Positions 24,640 through 36,689 of a DNA stretch of 64,000 bases are shown one piece after another. The notes under the pieces were generated by a model. The model worked only from the letters and a program-made list of their open reading frames with translations. It searched no databases and was not told where the DNA came from. The stretch is from Erythroxylum novogranatense (taxonomy: Eukaryota; Streptophyta; Magnoliopsida; Malpighiales; Erythroxylaceae): positions 1,319,870-1,383,869 of the forward strand of contig JAIWQS010000093.1 in assembly GCA_029891385.1 (NCBI GenBank), in the 5' to 3' direction. The position numbers were made by a program, and so were the translations under genes. Position 1 is the first letter of the stretch. Each line of letters starts with the position of its first letter.

Positions 24640-25162
24640 GATGGGTGATAAATGCCGGAAGAAGAGCTTGAGGAGCTCAAGCACGGAGTTGACAAGTGCT
24701 CCAAAGATCTTGATTTTGCCTTACGGTGATGAGGGCTATCGATTGTCTGATGATGCCTCGAGGAAGGGTCTCGGTTGTATTAATGCAAGGAGGCGAGGGT
24801 AATAGCATATGCTTCAAAGCAAGCTGAAGCAGTATGAGTTGAATTACCTGACTCATAACTTAGAGTTGGCAGCAGTGATCTTTTCCTTGAAGATTTGGAG
24901 GCATTATCTTTATGGTGTTCAGACCAGGATCTTTACAGATCACAAGAGCCTCAAGTACTTACTGAGCCAGAAGGAATTAAATTTGAGACAGAGAAGGTGG
25001 ATTGAGTTACTCAAGGATTATGATTTGTTGATTGAGTACCATCCAGGCAAGACGAATGTAGTGGCGGATGCATTGAGCAGGAAGTCTTCTGTTGCCCATG
25101 TTCAAATAGTGTACCTTCCTTTATTGGAAGAGATGGCTAAGCTTAAGATAAATTTAAAGTAG
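24640..25162 (+). pseudogene. Chromovirus 1 RNase H
   Basis: RNase H removes the RNA strand during reverse transcription. From 24740 a degraded DASRKGLG block appears in a shifted frame. From 24809 the frame is open: [32 protein letters not shown] and VVADALSRK carry the family's acidic residues. It ends at TAG 25160-25162, and integrase follows. Confidence 0.85.
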
Positions 25163-25180
25163 GAGGAACCAAATTGCCTC

Positions 25181-26130
25181 CTAGCTAATTTCAGAGTAAG
25201 GCCTATACTCAGGGAGAAGGTTAGGGAGTTGCAGGCACATGATGCAGGTTTGAGCAAGCTTAGGGAGGAAATTCAAAATGGTAAGGTTTCTGAGGTAGTA
25301 GTGAGAGAGGACGGACTCATGACAGTGGGGGACAGACTTTGTATTCCAGATAGCAAGGAGGTTAAGGATGAGATTTTGGATGAGGCACACAATGCGCCTT
25401 ATGCCATGCACCCAGGCAGCACCAGGATGTATAGACATTTGAGAGAGCATTTACGGTGGAAGGGTATGAAGAGGATGTAGCAGAGTATATCGATGAAGTG
25501 TCTCGTGTGTCGACAAGTCAAAGAAATTTGAACACCAGCGCCTTCGAGCAAGTTAAGGCCATTGTCCATTCCTGAGTGGAAGTGGCAAAGAGTAACCATG
25601 GATTTTCTGATGGGTTTGCCTAAGATTAGTAGGAAGCATGATGCCATATGGGTTATAGTCAATCGGTTGACGAAGTCAGCCCATTTTCTGGCAATCAAGC
25701 GGTGATTAGATTGCATGTGCTAGCTAAGAAGTACATTGATGAGGTAGTGAGATTGCATGGGATTCCAGATTCTATAGTTTTTGACAGGGATCCTCGTTTC
25801 ACTTCGAGATTCTAGGGAAGCTTGCAGGAAGCTTTAGGTACTAAGCTGCATTTTAGTACAACATTTCACCCTTAGACGGATGGTCAATCTGAGAGGACCA
25901 TTCGGACACTTGAGGGAATGCTCAGGGCATGTGTGTTGGATTTCAAGGGAGCATGGGATGAGCATTTACCATTGGTCGAATTTGCTTATAATAATTCATA
26001 CCATTCGAGCATTCAGATGGCTCCATATGAGGCTTTGTATGGAAGGAGGTGTAGAACTCTGATATGTTGGGACGAAGAAGGGGAGAGGAAACTGGTCGGA
26101 CCAGATTTGATCCAGATGACTGTTGATAAA
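25181..26130 (+). pseudogene. Chromovirus 1 integrase
   Basis: Integrase inserts the cDNA copy. The zinc-binding histidines are in AHNAPYAMHPGSTRMYR (25390-25440) and the cysteines in CLVCRQVK near 25500. The core shows TMDFLMGLP (first acid), [11 protein letters not shown] (second) and, after TDGQSERT, LEGMLRACV (third acid region). Stops at 25813-25815 and 25873-25875 interrupt an otherwise readable core. The last part is in frame with the chromodomain region. Confidence 0.85.
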
Positions 26131-26670
26131 GTCAATCTAGTTAAGCAATGGCTTAAGGCAGCCCAGGATAGGATGAAGAGTTTCACTGATGCTCATCGGA
26201 AGGAGATGGAGTACGAAGTCGGTGAGAAGGTGTTTCTCAAGACGTCTCCTTGGAAGGGAGTAATGAGGTTTGGCAAGAAAGGCAAGTTAAGTCCAAGATA
26301 TGTGGGTCCTTATGAAATTCTGGAGAGGATCGGACCTCTAGCTTACAGGTTGGCGTTGCCGCCAGAGTTGTCGCAGATTCACGACGTCTTTCATGTTTCC
26401 ATGCTAAGAAGGTACAGATTAGATCCTTCTCATGTCATTAAGGTTTCAGAGGTTCAGTTGAGAGACGAATTGAGTTATGAGGAACTTCCAGTAGAGATCT
26501 TGGAAACCAAGGAAAAGGTCCTCAGAAACAAGACAGTTCAGCTAGTTAAGGTTGTGTGGAGGAACCATTCAGTGGAAGAAGCCACGTGGGAGCCATTGGA
26601 CGCTATGAAAGAGAAGTATCCTAGTCTTTTCGATGATTCAGGTAAATTTCGAGGACGAAATTTCTTTTAA
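26131..26670 (+). pseudogene. Chromovirus 1 integrase C-terminus and chromodomain
   Basis: The frame is open from 25918 to the stop at 26668-26670. It contains the GPYEILERIGPLAYRL and QIHDVFHVSMLRRY blocks typical of the integrase C-terminus, then a chromodomain (VVWRNHSVEEATWEPLDAMKEKYPSLF). In plant chromoviruses this domain steers insertion toward particular chromatin. It is the best preserved part of the polyprotein. The stop lies 12 bases before the 3' LTR, overlapping the PPT region. Confidence 0.88.
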
Positions 26671-26682
26671 GAGGGGGAGAAA
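26671..26682 (+). other. Polypurine tract of chromovirus 1
   Basis: GAGGGGGAGAAA lies immediately before the 3' LTR and directly after the polyprotein stop. Confidence 0.85.
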
Positions 26683-28927
26683 TGTTGGGCCCCAAATTTC
26701 TTCTACTTGATGTTATTTAGTATGAATTTATTTGATTTATGATTTATGGCATAGTTTGAATTTATTGAAAGTAGTAATGGAAAATTTGGATTTAATTGAG
26801 TTTAGTATGGAATAAATGGTTATGGAAGAGTAAAAATGTTTAAGGGCAAAATGGACAAGTCATCCAAGGGTAAGAGGTTTTAGGCTTAACTAAGAAGGGC
26901 ATTTTAGTCATTGTTCTTCCCTGTAGGTTTAAGGAGTTAAAGGAAAAGAAGAAAGGAAAATAGAAAGAAGAGAAAGAAGAAGAAGAGCATCGTGGAGAGG
27001 AAGAAGAGGAGAAAAGAGAAAGCTTAGGTTTGAGGATTTTCGACAGATTTCAAGCATTCTTAAGGTAAGTTATACTCTTCTACTCTTGTTTAGGTTGAAT
27101 TAAACCCTAGTTTTGCTTGGAATGAGTAGAAATCGATGGAGTTAGGGTTATGGTGAAACTTTGAAAGATTTGCATGGGTTGTTGTTTTGTTGGTGTTTTT
27201 GGTGTTAGAATGAGTTTAGAATGGAAGTGTATGACTTGATTTATGGCTTAGATGTGTTGTAGTTGAGAAAGGAAAGAATTTAAGGTTGAAAATGGAGAAA
27301 TATGGGTTCGGGAGTCGTCTCTGCCGTCTGCGTCATGACGTCATTAAGGTCAAGACGTCATGACGTTGCAGTCAAGACCTTGTGGCGAAATAAGAACCAA
27401 GACGCGCAATGTGACGAGCAAAATTCGTCATGACGAAGCGAGCCTCGTCGCGGCGAGGCCAGTTTTCCAGCACAGATGGTTTATAGTGTTTTGGTCATAT
27501 CTTTTGCTACAGAAGTTCTATTGGGGTGATTTTTGAGGCGTTGTAAACTAAAGACATAGATCTAAAAGTTTTGTGAAGTGATGAAGTTCTAAATCAATTT
27601 TTAAGACTATGAAATTTTGGATGGAAGTTAAGAATGAAATTATTGTTTCAGCAAGAGTTATTGAATGAGATTTTGGTTCTTATTTTAGGAGATCAAGTGA
27701 GGCAAGAGGATCAAGAGGCTCAAGAGGAAACTCATTCTTAGGCAAGAACAAGCAAGGAAATCAGGTGGGTTCATGTTTATAATAGAGTAAATAAGTACTC
27801 ATTGTTTTGTTTCAAATCAAGAAAGATTCAATGCATTTTAATTGCATCATCCACGATCGCATTACATACTATTATAAATGATTATAATCTGCTATGTGTT
27901 TTGCATTCATGAATTATGAAAAGAATTCCAAAAAGGGGGTTTTTCTCCTTTCACGAATACAAGTACATAAATTCAAGTTTTACGAAATACATGACAAGTA
28001 AGATTACAAGCAAGTTTACAAGCAAGTGCCAGTTTGGCAAACAAGTTTACAAGAATATGAATCATGCATATTTATGTGGGTTTACGGTGTCCCTCACGAA
28101 TAGTCAAGTGCACATTGACTCACGAAAAGGCTTCTCCCGCCTGCCCGACTGTGGCATAGGGTTTCTCATAAGGATTCCCTCACGAAACTACGTCTACACA
28201 TCAACATTTCGATGGCATGTGTAGTACGTCATAAACCAGGGACAACCCAAACTATTATGTTATGTTATGTGTTATGATTTGTTACGTGTCATGCATCATG
28301 AATTGTTTAAGAATCAAGCATTTTTCAAGACAATGACATATACATGATCAATGACTATGATTTCAACAAGTACCACGGCAATGAGATATTTTTGAATACT
28401 TTTGCTTATTACTATATTATAAATATGTTCCCACGAGGCTTTATAGCTCACCCCTCTAATCTCCCCATTCGGGTGACGCGGGGAGATCGAGTGAGTTCTG
28501 AGTACAATGACACTCCATTTTGTCATGTTTATTTTAAACTTTAGTTTCATTTCAAGTACTATCGGTTCAAGAGTATTTTGTATTTTTGGCTCTTGAACTC
28601 AAAGTTGTAATTTGGTTTTAGATGTTCTTAAAGCTTTAGTAAAACTCACCTTTTTGATAACGACTTATGGATATGTTTGTTTTAAAGCATGAAAGTAAGT
28701 TTTGAGATTGTTCACGATGGGTCCATTGAACTTTCGATGGTCTCCTTTCTCAATCGTTAAATTGATCTGTTTAGCCTTGTTTATTAAATCACATGAAAGC
28801 TGGTTTCAAGTTTGTTTTCCAGCAGGCCCATTAATCTTCCGCGGGTCTTTTTTCTTACATGTATCATTAGCACGTTTCACGCCACGCTCTTATGTCCGAT
28901 GTTGGGCTCCGACAGCGGGGTCCAACA
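26683..28927 (+). repeat. 3' LTR of chromovirus 1
   Basis: 2245 bp, starting TGTTGGGCCCC and ending GGGGTCCAACA. It is highly similar to the 5' LTR outside the CG-rich island at 27310-27470, where CGTCATGACG words and a CGTCGCGGCGA copy appear in a different arrangement. Confidence 0.92.
27310..27470 (+). repeat. CG-rich palindrome island, 3' LTR of chromovirus 1
   Basis: CGTCATGACG recurs three times within about 120 bp, with GACGTCATGACGT-like and CTCGTCGCGGCGAGG-like palindromes. The equivalent island in the 5' LTR has far fewer copies. Confidence 0.75.
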
Positions 28928-28932
28928 ATAAG

Positions 28933-31172
28933 GAATAACCAAAATTTATTAGATAAAAATAGAAATCATGTTCCTTACAATCATCATCATGTAATAAACA
29001 TCCTCCAAATATAACCTATGATTACTAGGAAAGTCCAAGATAACTACTCCCACTGATTATGCTGAAACATAGGAACCATCTGCTATCTTGACTTGAAACT
29101 GGCCTTTAGGTAGTCTTCTCCTTTGCTGGAACCCCTGCAAAGAATTGTAAACATGATTAGTGGCTCCTAAATCTAATATCCAAGAAATAGATAAATCTAC
29201 CACATTTCTAGTTCCTAACAAACTTAGGAAACCCATACCTTGTTTTCTTTTAAGGGACTCAAGGTAAACTAGATAGTTTCTTTTCCAATGGCCCATCTCA
29301 TCACAGTGGAAACAGTTTCCCTTGATGTTCTCTTTGGCCTTCTTTTTTATGGGTTTGGCCTTGACCCCTATTTGGGCCTTCTTTTTTATTGGACCCTTCT
29401 TCTTTTGTTTGCTTTTACCCTTGGGTTTAGAAGAAGAAGCCACATTAGCTTCTGGCCCATGAGCCTTAATATTCAATATCACCTCTGTGTTCTGGAGAGT
29501 ATTCATCAACTCACTCAAGGTGTAATCCTTGTTGTTGAGCTCACAGTCCAACTTAAACTGCTAAAAAGAAGAGTTTAAGCTAGTGATGATTATAATCATC
29601 TGCATATCTGCATCCATATCCACCCCAAGCATCTCAGCCTCAGTGATCGCAGAGATTACCTTCATCATGTAATCCCGCACTGGTTTACCAGGTTTCTGTC
29701 TGAGATTATGAAAGGTTTGGATAGCTTTCACTCTTGCAGATCTAGTCCTCACACCAAACATCTCATATAGGTGATGGACCATTATATTAGCAGTTTTCAT
29801 ACAAGCAGTTTGCTTTTGCAACAAGCCGCTAACAAAAGTTAGAATATAAAACTTAGTAGTCTTGTCAACATTCTACCAACGCTCATGTTGTTGGACTTGT
29901 TTAGGAGTTGAATCTCCACCCGGAGGTGTAGGCTCATTTTCAGTTAATACCTATGAAATACGTTCATATTGAAGAACAATGTCAAGGTTACGTCTCCATT
30001 CATTAAAATTTTTTCCGTTTTTCAATTTTTTATTTGTCAAGAGCAGGGTGAGTGGATTCATTTTTGTGGTTGATTATGTTTGAAAATATATATTATTAAA
30101 ACATGCGCATACTAGTCAACAATTATTGGAACTTTGTATAAAATCATGATGCATGTATGCATGATAATAGATTTAACAAAACTTAAAAAATTAAAACAAT
30201 ATACGACGGTTATTTTTTAATCTATAATAGACTAAGTGACGATGGCACATCTTATCCATTAAAAGAAAAACTGGGACCCTTCCACTTAAAAAACTGTTAA
30301 GCATCTCATGCCCAACTTTTTGAGAAGCGTCTTAATTTGGTCCATGCAATCACATAATATCACATATTATTTGCATTCATTTCTCCATTCATCACATGAA
30401 CTAATTAAGCCACTTTTGATTGTCCATGCTAGAAACCAAAAATAATTACAAGCCTTTTAGGCCCAAAATGCTCTTCTTGGACTTGAATCTTCCGCTTCAA
30501 ACTCTTCGCTCACATGATCCGGTCCATTCGGTAAACAAAAATGTAATGGCATTTATAAAAACCGAATTTTGTCACTTTGAAAATAAAAATCTCAGAACTA
30601 GATTTTCATAAAACCGAATCTATGTCATGGAAAAAAATTCTAGCACTTGTTTTCATTAAAATCGAAACTCATTCCATTAAAATAAAAAATCAACACTTAG
30701 TATTTTATAAAAATCGAAACTTGATTCCTTGAAAGAAAAATCCAGCAATTGTTTTCACATTAAAAACTAAAATTAGATCCATTGAAACAAAATTCCAACA
30801 TCTTTGTTTTCACAAAATCAAAACTAAATCAATACATAAAAGGATACACCGAAACCTTTACCTCTCCATTTCATCAATCCATGGCTGCTCCATCTTCATC
30901 ATTACATCAATTTGTACATTACAAAATGAAAAAGAAAACAGAAAAATGAAGCCAAGGAGGAAACATGGTGATGATAGACCACCCTCCTTGTTAAACCAAA
31001 TGAAGAAATCTTACATGGTAAATAGAACTTCTATGGACAACCAAAAGAGCAACACATACTCATATATATTTATATCACATAAAGATATGCGACATGCACA
31101 AAAGATTGCCAACCCTTGCATCAACCATATAGGAACCAAAATCATGAATTAGAAACTAGCTCTAATACCAAT
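28933..31172 (-). pseudogene. Copia copy 1: gag, start of protease, and leader
   Basis: Minus-strand remains of copia gag. 29824-29561 gives the UBN2-type domain (MVHHLYEMFGVRTRSARVKAIQTFHNL). 29551-29057 continues with a lysine-rich linker, a zinc knuckle reading CFHCDEMGHWKRNY, where the last cysteine of the CCHC is tyrosine, and the protease active-site region WILDLGATNHVYNS. A frame break separates the two pieces. 30080-31158 is the untranslated leader, rich in AAAACCGAAA-like repeats, ending at the PBS. A 403-bp segment present in copy 2 is missing near 30345. Confidence 0.85.
31159..31170 (-). other. Primer binding site of copia copy 1
   Basis: On the minus strand this reads TGGTATTAGAGC, one base from the common Met-tRNA site, two bases inside the LTR end at 31173. 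Confidence 0.8.
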
Positions 31173-31269
31173 TGTTGGATTGGAAAATGAAAGAATGCTA
31201 TATTTAGAGAATCGGTAGATTTCAAAACTTTTTAGAAATCATATTTGCAGCAGAAGCAACATACCCAAA

Positions 31270-32645
31270 TGATAGGATTGAATTATCTTATATTTTCTTG
31301 TGCATTTAGATGTGATTTCAATCCTATTTTAAAGATAAAATGCTTAATTTGTGTTGACAATTAGGTTGGATTTATTGATATATTTTTGAGACCAAAGAGA
31401 CAAGATTTTCTAAAGCAAATTCGAGCACGTTTATTTTTCATGTTAAAGGCATTAATTAATTTAAAAAAAAGAGGCGAGTGGTTATGCGCTGCATTTCACG
31501 CCACGCAGCAACGCAGCGCGCAATGCAGCGCATGCTACGTTAGTAAGATGTGCATTTTACAACGCACAACAAACAAATGGAGAAAGGATTTTAAGGGATT
31601 GGAGGTTTTTATTTGTCTTGTCAATTGCTACAGGAACAATGTTGGCATGAGGAGAAAATGAGAAACAACTTGACGCTGGAGCTATAGGGTCAACGCAGAG
31701 GAAGAAACGAAAAGCAAAGGAAAGAAGTTCTTGAGCCCACCGCTTCGCATTTTACTTGTTTCAACGTTAGTATTAGGCGTGAGGAAGGTAACTTGGACTG
31801 CCATTTTCATGAATACTATGACTCATTTTTGGAGCATAAAAATGAAGATAGAAGGTTAGTTTCCTAACACCGGTTCAATGGGATATCGACACCAAGTTAT
31901 GGTTAAGCTATTTCTATCATTTTAAAGTTGTAATTTCTTTTCGGATTGTTGTGTTGTTGGTATTGATTTTGATGGTTTGGGATTAATGATCTTAATATAA
32001 TATTTTGATCGTTTTATTTCGAACCTATTGCTAGAACATTGATTGTAATCCATAATTGTTACTTTTAATGTGTGAGCAACACCTAAGGATCGTTAATCGT
32101 TAGAAACAACATAACTTAGGTTAGATAACCTGAATGTGTGAGGTTACTACCTGTATTGATCATTTTCCAATTCATAATGCGACTACCAAATTGAATCTAG
32201 AGATCGTATCCTAGATTATTCGGTAGTTAGGTTTAATTAATGATCGTATCTTGATTAAATTCAACCTAAGGGAAAATCGAGATTTGTAGAGCGTTCTATT
32301 AGTCTCAAATCAATAGTCCGGAAAGAATTGTAAAGACTTTAGAATGAATAAATATGCTTGATTGTGTTTAGGCCGAGATTGACCTTAGAACCGTATTTTA
32401 CCTATACTCGACACTTTTCACATTTTTGATTGTTTGTTTTAATTTGTTTTCGATAGTTTAATTTTACTTTAATTTTCCAAATTTTTCAAAAACCAAAAAC
32501 CCCCCATATACTTTTCTTGCATCAATTATTTTCAATACAAAAATTAACCAAACATTCCCTGTGGATTCGATCCCTACTTACCACAACTACAAATTTTAGT
32601 GTCTAGAGTCAGGTAATTTTTTGCGGCACTTTTCAAACGTTGTCA
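31270..32645 (+). mobile_element. Athila/Tat-like solo LTR
   Basis: 1376 bp starting TGATAGGATTG and ending ACGTTGTCA, with a perfect CCAAA duplication (31265-31269 and 32646-32650). Near its 3' end it has the phrase TGTGGATTCGATCCC, which I associate with the ends of Athila/Tat-type LTRs. It contains no coding sequence, PBS or PPT. The left relative at 19020-19040 shows the uninterrupted copia LTR. Confidence 0.8.
31484..31568 (+). repeat. Palindrome-word cluster (ATGCGCTGCATT / AATGCAGCGCAT)
   Basis: The two 12-base words at 31484-31495 and 31522-31533 are exact reverse complements, with further partial copies (ACGCAGCAACGCAGCG) between and TGCATTTTACAACGCA after. This could fold into a hairpin with a 26-base loop. 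It is the only CG-rich part of this LTR. Confidence 0.75.
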
Positions 32646-34889
32646 CCAAATCATCATGCCAATCCATACATTATATGGTATAAGAATAATAATAAACATA
32701 AACAAGATGAAGAGTATTATCGACTTCCTTGCTACAGTTTTAATTCCTCACTGCGCTATCTTCTCCTTCTTCTTGTATCCAAAACCTTTGCTTTTGAATT
32801 TTTTCCTTTTAACAATCTATCTTCTCCTTGTTGTTCTATCCTCAACTAATTTGATTTACCTCTTGTTCTTCTAGGACAATTTGGTTAACAAAATCCTTTG
32901 GTGGGAAAGGAGAAGAAATGTTTGGAGGAGATTTTCTTAGAAGAAAATGAACAAAAAATGAGACTCTTCTCTTGCAAATTTCTATTCACTCATGCATGAA
33001 AGGAGGGAGAGAGTTAAACAATACAAGAATAACTTCTTTGAACACTCAATTTCAGTTATGCATAGTATGGAAGAAGAGAATAGCATCTAATGCATCACTT
33101 CTTTCATTAATCAATCATAAAGTAGCTAATAAATGAGACTCTTCTCATTTATCTTTAAGGTCGCCATATGAAAAGACTATTAACCTATGCATGACCTACC
33201 AATTTTGGTTTTGGAAGATGGAAGAAGGAAGATGGTCCATCCAATGCACATCTTTCTTCTTTAATCCAATGAAAGCTAATATGTTATATGCCAACATTAA
33301 AAGATAACCATGAAACCATTTAATGGTAAGTTCATAACTCCATTTAATGATGATAAACCATAATAAAGACCATCTTTATTTAGCAATTTAATGTCAAATG
33401 TAAAGCTACACAATCAGTCCATTAAAACCAAAATTGCTACTCCTTTCTTTAAAAAATTTGTTTTAATATAATTAATCTAATCAATTACATTAAACCAAAG
33501 TCTAGCCCATTTCTAAATAAACATTTGGGCTTCTAATTAACCATTAATTAGTGTAAGCCCAACATTCAATTATGAGCTTTTAAAACCTCCATTTATATGT
33601 CTTACTTAACTCGATAACCTTCCTTGAAGTCAAGTGGGGAATCTTATTGAACTTTGATAATTCAAGCTCCAATAAGCCTAGAATTAATTTAATCTCATTA
33701 AAATTAATTCTAGCTTATTAACTAAATGTCATTCCACTAAAGACAATTAGTTGAAATCTTGAATTATTAAATATTATGAAAACACTTATTTTATGTAACT
33801 TCCCGTCACCGATAGGATGGGTACAGTTCATTGCATAAGAATTTTTGCATGTGCATGCATTATTGAATTATGTATAATTGGTAATTATTGTATTGGCATT
33901 CGTACGTACATGCATGTATGACATATTTCCGGTTTGATTTGGATAATTTGAATTTGGAGATGACTAGGGCATGCATGATAATTAGGTTGAAGTAGGCTCG
34001 AGAATTGAAATTGAGTTAGAATGAAAGTTAGGAAATTGAATTATGAAATTGGAGTATACGGTTATGAGTTTCCTATTTTTAAGGATTTACAGGAATTTTT
34101 CTGGAATTTTCGGAGTCATAGGTCCGGACCGAGAAATTGACTAATGACTGATTTATGTGAATTTCCGATTCCGAATTTGATTAACCAATGGCAATGGAGA
34201 TTAGAATTTTGATTTGAGGAATTAGGCTTTAGAGCTATTGGAATTCGGGAGAAATTAGAATTAGAAATTGGATTGAGGATGTTCGGATCGGACTTGTGGC
34301 AATTAGATTTGCCAAACAAGCCTTATTAATCCTTTAATATATAAAGCCTAACCTTTGAATTTTTGCTTCACGATTTCTTCTTGCTTTTGACAGAAACTTG
34401 GTTCTTCTTCCTTCTTCCATCATCGTGGATCCTTCTTTGATTTGCTTCTAGGTTCTTTCTTGTTATTTTCTTCCTTTTCCATTCTTGAATCTATCCTTGA
34501 GTTTGGTGTTGAAAAGATGGAGATGGGTTTGGGTTTTGGAGTTACCGTGGGTGTCGTTTTGGCTTGAGACTTGGATTGTCTTGGTGATTTGGAAGGATTA
34601 GAAGCTTAATCAAGTAAGTTCCTACTTGTTTATGTTTTAAATAGTTTGATTTGAGCATTGGATTAAGGTAATAATTGTTTGAGAGTTTATAGATTTTAGG
34701 ATGATGTAGGGTTAGGAAAATGTTGATTTTGATTTTGGGTAATTGTTGAATAATAGTTATTTGGTGGATCTAAACTTAGGAATGAGTGGGTTAAGTGTAG
34801 AATGTTGTTTTGGAGTGTTTAGAATGGAAAGGAATGAATTAGAACTAAAAAATATGGGAATTTCTGGGTTTTTTGGGCAATTCTGCGAT

Positions 34890-35116
34890 TGCACGCCGCG
34901 GCGCACGAAGAACACGCCACGACGAGCAAGGTAACGCAAAGATGCCGCAATGAAAGCACGGAAAGCGCGCTTGCGAAAGCAAATGTTCAGCGTCGCGACG
35001 TGCGTGATGCGTACACCTTGGCGAAGAAGGAATCGTTCATTGCGCGCAAGCGCAGACGCCAAGGCGAAAAAAAGGGAGCTTCGCCATGGCGAGGAGCAGC
35101 GCCGTGGCAAGGAATG
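34890..35116 (+). repeat. CG-rich palindrome island, 5' LTR of chromovirus 2
   Basis: CGCCGCGGCG, CGTCGCGACG and the perfect 12-base palindrome TCGCCATGGCGA appear among purine-rich spacers. Open frames across it are arginine-rich shadows, not genes. The matching 3' island (43755-43982) is rearranged. Confidence 0.75.
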
Positions 35117-35710
35117 CTGAATTCCGAAAATGAAATTGGAGGTTTTAAAAAAAATTGGGATTTAGGAATTTGATGATTCAATTAGTTATGAATTAAATTC
35201 AATTTAGAGATTATGAATTCGGGATTTAGAATTTGAGATCGGAAAATTCGGATTAGTGTCGAAATTGTCATCACATGTATAGTACGTACATTATTCGATT
35301 CATATACATCATTGCACATTGGAATTGATACAATTAGTAATGTTACCTATGTTTTGATTGTTATAGAGGTGCCAGTAGATCGCCGATTGTCCGACGTAGG
35401 CGAGACTTCCCAGCAGTAGCTTGGAAGTTCTGAGGTGAGTAACCTAGTTGGTTTCTCAACCTATATGTGTTTAATTCTATGCAATTATGCCATGTGGAGT
35501 TAAGGATGGATTCTATGCGTTTGTTTTGATTGATTTCGGACCACAGATATTCAAAATATTTAGACTGTGATATAGAAGTGTTAATTGTGTATAAATTGTT
35601 CATAATTGGTTACAAATGGTGAGAATTAGGTATATGAAGTTTTAGTGTGATGCATGTAATTTAAATTGGACTTGTACATACATGCATAACCGTATGATCA
35701 GATAAAGGCA

Positions 35711-35874
35711 GTTGTGACCGGTGCAGCCACCGTATCCAGAGCTTTAAGCTCAACGCACAGGGCTTCGTGCCCAATGATTTTCAGAGCTTTATGCTTAACG
35801 TATTAGGGCTTTTGAGCCCAATATTTTCAGAGCCAATGGCTCAACGTATATGAGCACAGACGCACGGTCACAAC
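35711..35874 (+). repeat. Ordered hairpin array with paired stem changes
   Basis: Five short hairpins start at 35739, 35760, 35784, 35806 and 35830, spaced 21-24 bp: GAGCTTTAAGCTC, GGGCTTCGTGCCC, GAGCTTTATGCTT, GGGCTTTTGAGCCC and GAGCCAATGGCTC. The stems alternate GAGC/GCTC and GGGC/GCCC, so both sides change together. The whole array is bounded by the perfect inverted pair GTTGTGACCG (35711-35720) and CGGTCACAAC (35865-35874). Confidence 0.85.
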
Positions 35875-36492
35875 AACGAAAGAAAATGAAAGAGTCACAT
35901 GTACATTGCATATATGAATGTGTAAACGTGAATTGTATGAAAGACGTACCACCTGATAATTGTAAGAATTGAATGTATTTGATTCTTAGTTGTGATAGTA
36001 TACGCTATTGTGTGATTGTTTGGTTATGCATGAGTTGGGAGGGACCATCGATGATGGTTTCTCATTGAGTTCGCAAACTCACCCAACATTGCATTTATTT
36101 TTCAGGACAGCTATAGTTTGACTCCTAGCTCCAGTCAGTGAGACTTTTCCTGCTGTGTGTGTGCCGGCGAGAGGAGCATGGCCCACAGGTCGGTCAGCTG
36201 GGATCTTTTGGGGATATTTTATGGATGACTTATCTAGGAGTTGTGTTAGTTCTTTTGGGCTTGTACAGTTGTAAAAATGACCGAATAGTGTACTTATGAT
36301 TTTAAGAAAGAAATGAGAAGTACTATTTGGTTTTAAAATTTAGTGAATGTGATATTACTGTTTCATTATATTGATGCCATGAGGTTTTATAGAAATGATC
36401 GTTTCGTAGTGCACCCTTATCGTAGGTTATGCATCGGTACAACCTATGGGCGACCCGGTGTATACTCTACGGTGAGGGGGCGCTACATTAGG

Positions 36493-36504
36493 TGGTATCA
36501 GAGC
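36493..36504 (+). other. Primer binding site of chromovirus 2
   Basis: TGGTATCAGAGC, the standard plant Met-tRNA site, lies five bases after the 5' LTR. Confidence 0.9.
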
Positions 36505-36689
36505 ATGGTTTGGCATCTTTTGGGCATAGTATATTTTAGTCTTGAATTTTGTAAGAAAAGCAAAAAATTGATCGAAATTGTGGTTTTATTGTAGGTCATC
36601 CGTTCTTGGTGATCAGGTAGATCAACCAGCTGACCAAGGATCAGTCGGAGCGAGTAGGGAGTCTTCAGTGCCTCTGTACGAGGAGCAGC

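Larger units (their letters stand above)
19602..28927 (+). mobile_element. Ty3/gypsy chromovirus 1 (Tekay/Del-like), degenerate
   Basis: A 9.3 kb element flanked by a perfect ATAAG duplication (19597-19601 and 28928-28932), with 2.2 kb LTRs starting TGTTGGGCCCC, a PBS at 21822, a PPT before 26683, and gag, protease, RT, RNase H, integrase and chromodomain in gypsy order. The related sequence at 52668-52690 is the empty site. LTR flanks are highly similar, but gag and pol contain several stops and frameshifts. Confidence 0.92.
33794..36487 (+). repeat. 5' LTR of chromovirus 2
   Basis: 2694 bp, TGTAACTTCCCG...GGGGGCGCTACA. It contains a CG-rich palindrome island (34890-35116) and an ordered hairpin array (35711-35874). 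Confidence 0.92.

Noticed and set aside
34757..35181. Overlapping arginine-rich open frames in both strands
   Set aside because: They are created by the CG-rich palindrome island, have no family motif and are not maintained in the partner LTR at 43621-43973.
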